Shown one piece after another: positions 46,626 through 55,292 of a stretch of DNA of 64,000 bases (position 1 is its first letter; each line of letters starts with the position of its first letter). A program made the position numbers and the translations under genes. The notes below the pieces were generated by a model. The model searched no databases. It worked only from the letters and a program-made list of their open reading frames with translations, and had not been told where the DNA came from. Origin of the DNA: an uncultured Roseobacter sp. (GTDB lineage Bacteria; Pseudomonadota; Alphaproteobacteria; Rhodobacterales; Rhodobacteraceae); contig NZ_CANLNE010000002.1 of NCBI RefSeq assembly GCF_947492555.1, forward strand, positions 1,045,501 to 1,109,500, written 5' to 3'.

Positions 46626-47555
46626 TCACACGTGCAAAGGTGTCAAACATCGGACCGCATGGCCATCTGTTACCTCGAATTGCGGCACCTGCGTGCAGAT
46701 ATCGCTGGCAACAGGGCACCGGTCGCGGAACTCGCAGCCCGAGGGGCGCTTGATCAGGCTGGGCGGCTCGCCTTTGAGGGCGATGCGTTCCAGACGCGCG
46801 TCGGGGTCGGGTTCGGGGTTCGCGCTGAGCAGGCAGTTGGTGTAGGGATGGCGCGGCTGATCAAAGATCGCCTCCGTAGTGCCTTCCTCGACCAGACGGC
46901 CCAGATAGAGGATGCCCATGCGGTCCGCCACGTGGCGCACGACGTTCAAGTTGTGGGTGATGATCACCATCGACAGGCCCAACCTTTCGCGCAGGTCATT
47001 CAGAAGGTTCAGCAATTCGCCCTGCACCGACACATCCAGCCCCGCCGTGGGTTCATCCGCCAGAATCAGCTTTGGCTCCAGTGCCAAAGCACGGGCGACA
47101 CCGACACGGCGGGCCTGACCGCCGGAGAGTTGATACGGATAACGATCCGCGAAATGCGCGGGCAGGTTCACCAGTTCTAGCAGGCGTTTCGCCTCGGCAT
47201 CCAGATCGCGATCCTTCATGCCCTGAATCCTGTAGGGCTCGGTGATCAGGTTGCGGATTGTCAAGCGTGGCGACAGAGACCCGGTGGGGTCCTGAAACAT
47301 CATCGCGATGTCCTTTCGCAGCGGGCGCAGGTTCTTTTCGCTCATGCCGCGGATTTCCTGCCCGTCGAACTTGACGGACCCCGCCTGCGCGGGCGCGAGA
47401 CCGGCGATGGCGCGGATCACGGTTGTCTTGCCCGATCCGCTTTCGCCCACCATGGCATAGGTTTCTCCCTGTTCCACGGAGAAGCTGACACCGGCCAGAA
47501 CATTCACCCGGCCATAGCTGGTTTGCAGGTCTTCGACATCCAGGATCGGGCTCAT
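46626..47555 (-). CDS. Peptide ABC transporter ATP-binding protein (OppF/DppF type)
   Basis: A 309-residue ATPase. Walker A is GESGSGKTTVIRA, the signature LSGGQARRVGVARAL, and Walker B LILADEPTAGLDVS. The C-terminal oligopeptide/dipeptide extension has CEFRDRCPVASDIC, whose cysteines fit the iron-sulfur motif of DppD/DppF. ATG 47555 (MSPILDVEDL) overlaps the stop of the preceding ATPase; longer readings enter that gene. Confidence 0.92.
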   Translation of the reverse strand: MSPILDVEDLQTSYGRVNVLAGVSFSVEQGETYAMVGESGSGKTTVIRAIAGLAPAQAGSVKFDGQEIRGMSEKNLRPLRKDIAMMFQDPTGSLSPRLTIRNLITEPYRIQGMKDRDLDAEAKRLLELVNLPAHFADRYPYQLSGGQARRVGVARALALEPKLILADEPTAGLDVSVQGELLNLLNDLRERLGLSMVIITHNLNVVRHVADRMGILYLGRLVEEGTTEAIFDQPRHPYTNCLLSANPEPDPDARLERIALKGEPPSLIKRPSGCEFRDRCPVASDICTQVPQFEVTDGHAVRCLTPLHV

Positions 47556-48529
47556 GCTGGTTCCTCCGCATGGTTCAGCCAACAGGCGGCATTCTGTCCC
47601 TCGCTCAGACGCATCAGCGGCGGCACTTCGGCGCAACGTGCAAAGGCCTGATCGCAGCGGTCGCGGAAGATGCAGCCCTTGGGCAGGGCTGTCAGATCGG
47701 GCACTTCGCCGGGGATCGTGGGCAAGACGCGCGCGCGTTCTTTGATGTGGCCGGGGTCACATTCGATCAGACGGCGGGTGTAGGGGTGTTTCGGATGGTG
47801 GAAAATCTCACGCACGGTGCCGCTTTCCACAACCGCGCCTGCGTACATAACCACGACACGGTCACAAAGCTCCGCGATGACGCCCAGATGGTGCGAGATG
47901 AACAGGATCGCGCAGCCAAAGTCACTTTGCAGGTCTTTGAGCCGCTCGATAATCTGCACCTCCAGCGTGGCATCAAGGGCGGTTGTCGGCTCATCCGCAA
48001 TCAACAAATCCGGCTCGGACATCAGCGCCATGGCAATGGCAATCCGCTGCCGCATCCCGCCGGAAAACTCATGCGGGAACTGGCTCAGCCGTGCTTCGGG
48101 ATCGGGGATGCCCACGGCCCCCAACATCTTGGCCGCTGTTGCCAGTTTCTCTGCCTTGCTTGCCTTGGAACGATGCTGAATATCCACCATCTGCTGCCCG
48201 ATGGAGATCACCGGATTATGGGTCTGCATCGGGTCCTGAAACACGATAGAGATATCATCCCCGCGCAAATCACGGATGTGGCGTTCCGACGCGGTCAGCA
48301 GGTCCTCGCCCTTGAACCGCACTTCGCCGTTGCGAAACCGTGTGTTGGGAGCAATCAGCCGCAAGATGGCCGAGATCAGCGTAGATTTCCCACATCCGCT
48401 TTCGCCCACGATGCCGACAATCTCGCGCTTGTTCACATCAAAGGTGATGTTGCGCAGGGCCTTCAGGTCGCCTCGTGCTGTTTCATAATCAACGCTGAGG
48501 TTATCAATTTCGAGCAATTTCTCTGTCAT
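47552..48529 (-). CDS. Peptide ABC transporter ATP-binding protein (OppD/DppD type)
   Basis: A 325-residue ATPase partner. Walker A GESGCGKSTLISAI, Q-loop IVFQDPMQTHNPV, signature FSGGMRQRIAIAMAL, Walker B LLIADEPTTALDAT, and the C-terminal CIFRDRCDQAFARC. ATG 48529 (MTEKLLEIDNL) overlaps the permease stop (ATGA), so a longer reading up to 48637 is rejected. Confidence 0.92.
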   Translation of the reverse strand: MTEKLLEIDNLSVDYETARGDLKALRNITFDVNKREIVGIVGESGCGKSTLISAILRLIAPNTRFRNGEVRFKGEDLLTASERHIRDLRGDDISIVFQDPMQTHNPVISIGQQMVDIQHRSKASKAEKLATAAKMLGAVGIPDPEARLSQFPHEFSGGMRQRIAIAMALMSEPDLLIADEPTTALDATLEVQIIERLKDLQSDFGCAILFISHHLGVIAELCDRVVVMYAGAVVESGTVREIFHHPKHPYTRRLIECDPGHIKERARVLPTIPGEVPDLTALPKGCIFRDRCDQAFARCAEVPPLMRLSEGQNAACWLNHAEEPA

Positions 48530-49404
48530 CTGTTCTTCCTCAGTTTTGGGTCGACCACGTCGCGCAGGCTTTCGCCCAGGAAGGTAAAGCCAAGGGTTGC
48601 GATCACGATGGGCAGACCGCCGCCCACGACCAGCCATGGGGTCTGGCGGATCAGCGCATAGCCATCTTTCAACAGCGCGCCCCAGCTCGGGGTTGGTGGT
48701 TTCACGCCAAGGCCCAGAAAGCTCAGGCCCGCCTCAAGAGCGATCACGGTGGGATTATCCATCGCTACCAGCACCGCGAGAACACCGATGATGTTGGGCA
48801 GCATATGCACCCCCAGAATGCGGGCCATGCTGGCCCCCATGGCGCGTTCGGCCAGAATGAATTCACTGTTGCGCAGGGTCAGCGTCTGGGTGCGCGCAAC
48901 CCGGCCATAGGTCGGGATCGAGGTGGCCATGACGACAAACACCACCGTTTGCAGGCTGGGGCCGACAAGGGCGACAACCGCAAGGGCGAACATCACCGTT
49001 GGAAACGACCGGATCGTATCAAAGAGCAGCATCAGGAAGTTATCGAGCCATTTCGGGCCGTAGCCTGCAATCGTGCCCAGCGTCAGGCCAATCGCCATCG
49101 CGCCAAAGATCGCAGGCAGGGCAACTTTAAGCGCGACCTGCCCACCCATGATCACTCGCGAAAAGGTATCACGGCCCAGCTGGTCGGTGCCCAGCAGGTA
49201 CGCGGCGGACGGCCCCTGCATCCGATCCTGAATATTCATCGCAACCGGATCATAGGGTACGATCCAGGACGCGAAGATGGCGGAAAAAACGATGGCACCC
49301 ACGATGATCAGGCCCATCAATCCTAAGGGATCGCGCGCGACGCCTGCGATGATGATGGCCAGTTCGGATTTGCTTTTGGTGGGGACTGCTGTTGCATCTG
49401 TCAT
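48526..49404 (-). CDS. Peptide ABC transporter permease (DppC/OppC type)
   Basis: A 292-residue membrane subunit with six hydrophobic segments. It has the OppC N-terminal domain DPVAMNIQDRMQGPSAAYLL followed by GTDQLGRDTFSRVIMGG. The coupling loop reads EFILAERAMGASMARILGVH. Starts 13 bases after the DppB-like permease and overlaps the ATPase gene. Confidence 0.92.
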   Translation of the reverse strand: MTDATAVPTKSKSELAIIIAGVARDPLGLMGLIIVGAIVFSAIFASWIVPYDPVAMNIQDRMQGPSAAYLLGTDQLGRDTFSRVIMGGQVALKVALPAIFGAMAIGLTLGTIAGYGPKWLDNFLMLLFDTIRSFPTVMFALAVVALVGPSLQTVVFVVMATSIPTYGRVARTQTLTLRNSEFILAERAMGASMARILGVHMLPNIIGVLAVLVAMDNPTVIALEAGLSFLGLGVKPPTPSWGALLKDGYALIRQTPWLVVGGGLPIVIATLGFTFLGESLRDVVDPKLRKNR

Positions 49405-49417
49405 GATCAGGGCTCCC

Positions 49418-50356
49418 TTATGTGGCCGTCCGCGCGCGCGGATCTAGTAGTGCATTGATCAGATCGGCCAATGCGGTTGAGACGACGAACAGCCCGGTGG
49501 ACACCAGCACTGCGCCCATCACGATGGGATAGTTTCGGGTGGTGATACTGTCGATTACCAGCTTGCCCAGACCGGGGCGGGCAAAGACGATTTCGGTGAA
49601 TACGGCGGAACTGAGCAGGAAGCCCATGCCCACACCGATCACGGTGACCACCGGCAGGATCGCGATGCGCAATGCGTAGACGCTGATGATGCGGCGCTCG
49701 CTCAGTCCAAAAGCGCGGGCGGTGCGGATGTGGCTTTCACCCATGACCTCCAGCATGGAGGCCCGCACGAGGCGGGCGATATAGCCTACCCAACTGAGCC
49801 CGATGGCGAAGGAGGGCAATACAAGGTGCCAGGCCGTATCCCAGAACCCTTCGCCGACGCCGATGGCCGGGAACCATTGCAACTGCACCGCAAAGATTAG
49901 CAGCGACAACAGAGCGACCACAAAGGCGGGCGCCGCGATGCAGCTAACCGAAAGCGTCGCTGTGACGCGGTCAATCCATGTGTTGGGGTGGGCCGCCGCA
50001 TAGCAGCCCAATGCGATACCCAGAATGGCCGACCATGCGATGGCTGAGAAGATCAGCTTGAGCGTGTGCGGCAGTTGTTCAAAGACAATCTCGGAGACAG
50101 CGCGCCCCGAGAACACATCAACGCCAAGATCACCGCGCAGAAGCCCTCCGAAAAACAGCAGCAACTGTTTGGGGATCGACTGGTCCAGCGCCATTTCCGC
50201 GATCAGACGTTCCTTGAGTTCAGGGGTGGCCCGTGGCCCCAGCATGATCGACACCGGATCACCAGGGACCGCACGGATCATCAGGAACATGATGGTGACA
50301 GCCACTACAAGGATGAGCGCCGCAAGGGCGAAACGTTTGAGAGTGAATTTCAACAT
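49418..50356 (-). CDS. Peptide ABC transporter permease (DppB/OppB type)
   Basis: A 312-residue membrane subunit. Family marks are the first segment with IRAVPGDPVSIMLGPRATPE, the LRGDLGVDVFSGRAVSEIVF loop, the coupling helix SHIRTARAFGLSERRIISVY, and FTEIVFARPGLGKLVIDSI. It follows the binding protein by 18 bases. Confidence 0.92.
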   Translation of the reverse strand: MLKFTLKRFALAALILVVAVTIMFLMIRAVPGDPVSIMLGPRATPELKERLIAEMALDQSIPKQLLLFFGGLLRGDLGVDVFSGRAVSEIVFEQLPHTLKLIFSAIAWSAILGIALGCYAAAHPNTWIDRVTATLSVSCIAAPAFVVALLSLLIFAVQLQWFPAIGVGEGFWDTAWHLVLPSFAIGLSWVGYIARLVRASMLEVMGESHIRTARAFGLSERRIISVYALRIAILPVVTVIGVGMGFLLSSAVFTEIVFARPGLGKLVIDSITTRNYPIVMGAVLVSTGLFVVSTALADLINALLDPRARTAT

Positions 50357-50374
50357 TGCGACGCTCCTGTTTGT

Positions 50375-51937
50375 TTACGCTTTGCCAAAGTCACGCAGCA
50401 GCATCAGACCATCAGGCCGCAGGCCCGGAGTGATGCGCGCTGAATGAACCACCGGCGTGGCTTCGTGGGTGATAAAGCGGTAGGCCCCGCTTTCTTCCAT
50501 CAGGTCCTGCGCGCGGCGATACATCTCGCCACGGGCCTCAAGATCGGTTTCCTGCGAGGCCATGGCGTGGATCTTGTCAAACTCTTCGTTGCTGAAGCGT
50601 TCCCAGTTCCAGATGCCCGCCTGTTCGGTGATGAACCATGCTGTCGCATAGGATGGGTCGGGCGCCATGGAGAACCGGTTGAGTACAAGCTGCAGGTCGT
50701 CGTTGTCTCCGCTGGACCAGAACGCGCCGGATTCCAGCAGGTTGATCTCGACCGTGATGCCAATGGAGGCCAGCGTGGCCTGAATGACTTGCGCGGCGGT
50801 GGTGAACTCGTTCTTGTTCAGCACATCCAACATCAGGGTGACATTGGTTTCCCCGGATTCCGCCAGCAGTTCCGCCGCCTTCGCGAAGTCCGCCGCCGGT
50901 GGCACAAGGCTGGCAGGGCGGTTGCCCGCAAGGCCCGGCGCAACGATGCCGGTGGAGGGTTCAACCGCGCCGAAGTACGCCGCCTGAAGGATCGACGGCA
51001 CGTCAATCGCATGCTGAATGGCCTGACGCAGCTTTTGGTTCTGCAGCTTTGGGTGATCCAGGTTCATGCCCAGCCAGACGTAGAACAGCGATGGGTTTTC
51101 CACCAATGTCCCGCCGTTCGGGACGTCTGAACGATACCGCTCAACCGAACCGAGCGACACGCGGGTCAGATCAATCTCGCCTGAATCGAATGCGATTTCA
51201 GCGGTGCTTTCATCGTCAATCGGCAGGATTTCGATGGTATCCCATACAGGTGCTTCACCCTTCCAATCCGGGTTGCGCGACAGGACTGTCTTTTCCTTGG
51301 CGGCCCAGCTGGTGCGCAGATAGGGGCCGGATTCGGCCACGGGATCAACGCCGATGCGGCCACCGGCAGCTTCGGTTGCGGCTTTGGATACGATGTTGCC
51401 CGTGATATAGGGCAGCGCGATGGTCCAGAGCGGAGCAAAGGGATCGTTCAGCACGATCGTGCCTTCACGCTCTCCGGTGACCTCAACATGGCTGAGTGGT
51501 CCCATGTCGGGTTTGTTGGGCGATTCAGTGGCGTCTGCGATGATGCGTTCGAACGAGAATTTCACGTCCTCTGCCGTCATCGCGCCGTGACCATTGGTGA
51601 ACCCGATGTCATCGCGCAGGGCGAATTTGATGTGGGTTGGGTCGGCCTGTTCGATCATCGCTGCGGCGTCCAGTTTCCAGCCCCATTCGGTGCCGGGCGT
51701 GTACTGAATCAGCTTGTTGTAGACGGCGGCGTGGATGGTCTCGTCAACGACACCAACGCTATGTGCGGGGTCCATGGTGCTGAGATCGCCGTAGTTGCGC
51801 ACCCGCAAAACGCCATCGGATTGCGCCATTGCGCGTCCGGCGAAGCCCATGGGCAGCGCGGCGGCGGCCCCCAGTGCGGTGGCCCCTTTCAGGAAACCAC
51901 GTCTTCCGACGGGTGCCTTTTTCCATTCAATTCTCAT
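50375..51937 (-). CDS. Peptide ABC transporter substrate-binding protein, Tat-exported
   Basis: A 520-residue family 5 solute-binding protein. The N-terminus GRRGFLKGATALGAAAALPM is a twin-arginine signal, so it is exported folded. The mature part has RVRNYGDLSTMDPAHSVGVV, FALRDDIGFTNGHGAMTAED (typical of DppA/OppA) and VKFSFERIIADA. ATG 51937 has AAAGGAGAAACG upstream. It sets the specificity of the operon's importer; the ligand is probably a peptide or peptide-like amide. Confidence 0.92.
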   Translation of the reverse strand: MRIEWKKAPVGRRGFLKGATALGAAAALPMGFAGRAMAQSDGVLRVRNYGDLSTMDPAHSVGVVDETIHAAVYNKLIQYTPGTEWGWKLDAAAMIEQADPTHIKFALRDDIGFTNGHGAMTAEDVKFSFERIIADATESPNKPDMGPLSHVEVTGEREGTIVLNDPFAPLWTIALPYITGNIVSKAATEAAGGRIGVDPVAESGPYLRTSWAAKEKTVLSRNPDWKGEAPVWDTIEILPIDDESTAEIAFDSGEIDLTRVSLGSVERYRSDVPNGGTLVENPSLFYVWLGMNLDHPKLQNQKLRQAIQHAIDVPSILQAAYFGAVEPSTGIVAPGLAGNRPASLVPPAADFAKAAELLAESGETNVTLMLDVLNKNEFTTAAQVIQATLASIGITVEINLLESGAFWSSGDNDDLQLVLNRFSMAPDPSYATAWFITEQAGIWNWERFSNEEFDKIHAMASQETDLEARGEMYRRAQDLMEESGAYRFITHEATPVVHSARITPGLRPDGLMLLRDFGKA

Positions 51938-51958
51938 CTCGTTTCTCCTTTGAGTTGC

Positions 51959-53983
51959 TCATAGATGTCCGCGGGGAATGGTTTGCGACCATTCCTTTGT
52001 CAGAACCTCGCTTCGGGTAGCGCCCTCTGTGGCGCGCAGCTTGCGATGCACGTAGAAATTTTGCGCATCGCAGGTCATGGTGTTTTCGGTGTCGATTTCG
52101 ACCTGCCAGCCCTCGCGTCTGAACGCGAAATTCCAAGCCGATTGAAAATTGGCCGTGGCCGGGTCGTATGGATGAATGGCGTAACGGGTCGTGACGTGGC
52201 TCCCGACCTCCATCCCGTGATCGGGATCGCGCGTCGCGCCAAAATCGTCAAAGGTTTCCTGAACTATGGTGCCATCCGCTTGGGTAACCGTTGACGCCTT
52301 GGCATCGGCGGCGCGCAAAGTTTCACTATGAGACGTTAGCCCCGGTTGCGGCGCGCCCGGTGCACAGGGGTCAATCTCATCCGTGACAGACCGCACAGGC
52401 AGCGCAAGCGCACATTCAGCCAACTCAAGGTTGATTGTTGTTTGTGTAGGGGCGGGCCAGACAATCGGCCAATAGCTGTTGGACAGCGCAAGCCGCAGCT
52501 TGTGACCGGCGCGCAGATGGTGCGCACATTCGTTCAGGGCAAATTCCACCTCGTAGCGTTGGCCCGGCACCAGTGCTTCTGGCCGGTCATGCCCGGCGTG
52601 ATGGGTCAGATTGAAGGCGCGGTAGCTGATCCTTTGCGACACGCCACCCGGGGACACGTCACACAGCCGCGCAACAATCTGGGCGGCAGGCTTGTCGACA
52701 GTAATCGAAAGCTTAAGCACCGCACGGCCCAGTAGTTCCATCGGGGTATCCAGCGGTAGATCAAAGCAAACCGAGAGCGCGTCATCGCCGCTCTGATCAC
52801 CAGCAAGCTCATTGTCGATGCGCATGCCGGGACAGAACACGCCGCTCGCCCGACCGACATGAGCCGGTGTCGAGACATCTAGCTGCCCGTCATCGGGTGC
52901 CGCTGCCAATCCGTCCTGACCCAGCCAAACGGTTTTGGGCGCGACATGCGCGGACGGCCAGACTTGTTCCGCAATCCAGCGCCCCTTGCGCGGTTTGTTG
53001 GTCTGGGTGGGGTCAAAATGCTCCTGCATGAAGACGCGGTAGTCGGGCAGATCCTCTGCGCCGTTTTCCTCGCCCTTGAGCCAGCGGTCGAACCAGCCCA
53101 GAACCTCGGAATGGAAGTCCGACGCGCCCAGCTTTGACATATGGGCATAGCGGTGCTCCCATGGTCCCAAAAGTGCCTTGGCAGGGCCGTTCAGATTTGC
53201 GGCCAGTTGGGACGGCGCATTCACATAGGCGTCCGCCCAGCCGGTGGTGGCCAGCACCGGCACCTTGATCCGCGCATACTCCTCGCAGACCGAACCATGT
53301 TTCCAGAACCCATCCCGGCTTGGATGGGCCAGCCAGTCGGCGGCCATGAACGGCAGGTTTTCCATCCGTTCGAGCCAGACCTCGCGCCAATCGCTGCGCA
53401 GCAATGGGTCGGGCGGACGCGATTGATAGGCAAACATCTGGCCCGCCCAATTGGCGTTGTCGCTCAGCAGGCACCCGCCCATGAAATGGATGTCGTCGGC
53501 ATAGCGATCCGTGGTTGAAGCCACGCTGACCACGGCCTTCAATGCGGGGGGCTGCCGATATGCCAATTGCAGGCTGTTGAACCCGCCCCATGAAATGCCG
53601 ATCATGCCAATATTGGCATCGCACCAATCCTGGGCTGCGATCCAGGCCAGCACGGCTTCGCCGTCGCTCAACTCCTGCTCGGAATATTCATCATCGAATA
53701 CTCCGTCTGAGTCGCCGGTTCCGGCAATGTCGACCCGCACGCAGGCATAGCCCGCCGCAGCGAATATCCCATGGGTCGTCTGATCACGCGGCGCGGTGAC
53801 GTCGCGCTTCCGATAGGGCAGGTATTCAAGGATGGCAGGAAACGGACCAGGGCCCGCAGGAACCCAGATGCGCGCCGCCAGACGTCGCCCGTCCGGCAAT
53901 ACGATCCATTCGTTTTCTATTACAGTGATGTGTGTCACATGGCCCCCAAAGATACGAAAGTCTGAGCTGGAACACTGGGCCAT
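51959..53983 (-). CDS. CocE/NonD (X-Pro dipeptidyl-peptidase-like) hydrolase
   Basis: A 674-residue serine hydrolase. The alpha/beta core shows PYRKRDVTAPRDQTTHGIFA, RVDIAGTGDSDGVFDDEYSE, the nucleophile elbow MIGISWGGFNSLQ, and LLGPWEHRYAHMSK with the catalytic histidine. A C-terminal jelly-roll (PLDTPMELLGRAVLKLSI) completes the CocE fold. Relatives include cocaine esterase, alpha-amino acid ester hydrolases and acylases. There is no clear signal peptide. The N-terminus is uncertain: GTG 53938 (VTHITVIENEW) may be the true start. It is the first gene of the operon, 21 bases before the binding protein. Confidence 0.88.
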   Translation of the reverse strand: MAQCSSSDFRIFGGHVTHITVIENEWIVLPDGRRLAARIWVPAGPGPFPAILEYLPYRKRDVTAPRDQTTHGIFAAAGYACVRVDIAGTGDSDGVFDDEYSEQELSDGEAVLAWIAAQDWCDANIGMIGISWGGFNSLQLAYRQPPALKAVVSVASTTDRYADDIHFMGGCLLSDNANWAGQMFAYQSRPPDPLLRSDWREVWLERMENLPFMAADWLAHPSRDGFWKHGSVCEEYARIKVPVLATTGWADAYVNAPSQLAANLNGPAKALLGPWEHRYAHMSKLGASDFHSEVLGWFDRWLKGEENGAEDLPDYRVFMQEHFDPTQTNKPRKGRWIAEQVWPSAHVAPKTVWLGQDGLAAAPDDGQLDVSTPAHVGRASGVFCPGMRIDNELAGDQSGDDALSVCFDLPLDTPMELLGRAVLKLSITVDKPAAQIVARLCDVSPGGVSQRISYRAFNLTHHAGHDRPEALVPGQRYEVEFALNECAHHLRAGHKLRLALSNSYWPIVWPAPTQTTINLELAECALALPVRSVTDEIDPCAPGAPQPGLTSHSETLRAADAKASTVTQADGTIVQETFDDFGATRDPDHGMEVGSHVTTRYAIHPYDPATANFQSAWNFAFRREGWQVEIDTENTMTCDAQNFYVHRKLRATEGATRSEVLTKEWSQTIPRGHL

Positions 53984-54001
53984 GACAATTAATCGAGATT
54001 A

Positions 54002-54015
54002 CGCTAATCTTAGCG
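54002..54015. promoter_or_regulatory. Candidate operator between CocE operon and its HTH regulator
   Basis: CGCTAATCTTAGCG is a 6+2+6 inverted repeat in the 65-bp divergent gap. Its position fits a site from which the 54049 regulator could control both transcripts. Confidence 0.45.
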
Positions 54016-54048
54016 AAATTGTACGATGTTGCGTAAGGTCGCTTATAA

Positions 54049-54840
54049 ATGAACCAAGAACGCTCTGAGTTTTCCAAAAATCTCCGCTACATCTGCGCTG
54101 AGCGCGTGTCGGTCGCGCAGGTGTGCCGCGAAATTGGAATCAATCCGCAGCAGTTCAATCGATACTTGTCTGGGGCGGGCATGCCATCGGCGCATAACCT
54201 GCGCCGGATTTGCCTGTACTTTGATGTCGACGAACAGGACTTGCTGACCGACAACAAGACATTCAGGGCGTTGCGTGGACAATTGAACAAAGATGCATCA
54301 CCGCAACGCAAAGATCCCTTTGCGAACGCGTTTCCCGGCGATCTTGCCCGGTTGCGGGGTTTTGTGGGGGCCTATCACATCCATTTCCTGTCACCATCCT
54401 GGCAAGGAAACGTGATGATCGGGGCAACATTTCTGGATGAACAAGACGGGCAAATCATGACCCGCACCATTGAGCGCGGCCTCGGGCCGGAACGGGAACT
54501 GCTTCAGCGCACCAGATATGATGGTAAGGCAAGCTATCACGGAAGCCGGATATTTCTTGTTGAGTTTGAACGCGATCAGGACGGGTCCCTGACCGAGATG
54601 ATCCTGTATCCCTCGCACCGGCAACAGCGCACCTATTTGCGCGGCATGACGATGGGCATATCCTGGCGGCCCCGTCGCATGCCCTATTCCGCGCGTGTCA
54701 TCTGGAAGCGCGCGGAAGCCACTTCTATGGCGAGCGAAATTCTCGCAAAATGTGGCGTATATCGGATAGACGATAAAGCCATTGATCCCACCGTGCGCAA
54801 CTTTCTACTCGAAAAGTCGGGCCTTACGGGAGAGGAGTAG
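54049..54840 (+). CDS. HTH (XRE-like) transcriptional regulator with C-terminal sensing domain
   Basis: A 263-residue protein. The N-terminal ~65 residues form a helix-turn-helix (VSVAQVCREIGINPQQFNRY then LSGAGMPSAHNLRRIC). The larger C-terminal part (FVGAYHIHFLSPSWQGNVMI, RTRYDGKASYHGSRIFLVEF) is an uncharacterised ligand-binding-like domain shared by a group of alphaproteobacterial regulators. It is divergent from the peptide/amide operon with a 65-bp shared gap, so it probably controls that operon. Confidence 0.82.
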   Translation: MNQERSEFSKNLRYICAERVSVAQVCREIGINPQQFNRYLSGAGMPSAHNLRRICLYFDVDEQDLLTDNKTFRALRGQLNKDASPQRKDPFANAFPGDLARLRGFVGAYHIHFLSPSWQGNVMIGATFLDEQDGQIMTRTIERGLGPERELLQRTRYDGKASYHGSRIFLVEFERDQDGSLTEMILYPSHRQQRTYLRGMTMGISWRPRRMPYSARVIWKRAEATSMASEILAKCGVYRIDDKAIDPTVRNFLLEKSGLTGEE

Positions 54841-55292
54841 CGGACCTTTCCCATGAATAAAGGAGCAATGTTGGCTTCTGATATTTCAAGGCCCGTTCTT
54901 TATGCCTCGCAACCTATAGGCGTTTTGACTGTTGGGCGAGTTTTGCCACCTCAATCGTTGCCGGATGCGTCCGCGCAAGCAACACTACCGCGATCCAGTC
55001 AACGGATTCGCAATCGATGTTAGGCTCAACGGGCACCCCAATGTCCGTATTTTGCAGTTCCCTGTTGTTTGTGCACGATGCAGCATCACGCACTATGGGC
55101 TCGGAGCTGCCATCGTAACACACGCAGCATTGAACCATGAGTCGGAAGAACGGGCGGCGGACACCGGACTTTCCTGCCGTTGCCACTCACGGAACGAACG
55201 GCCGCATTTGCACGCTTTGCGACAGCAGCGAAAAACAGTAAGGGGTTCGCGTTAATTTCAGTATAGTCAAATTGAATTGCTGAGGACATCTT
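54841..55292. other. Gene-free stretch before the patatin gene
   Basis: About 450 bases. A minus-strand frame at 54914-55186 has no start or motif support. ACGGCCGCATTTGCACGC-like text near 55200 is only faintly like the 73-bp repeats. Nothing else is recognisable. Confidence 0.35.

Noticed and set aside
54932-55255. 107-codon + strand frame before the patatin gene
   Set aside because: No start signal, odd Cys/Arg/His composition, and overlapping frames on the other strand are equally open.
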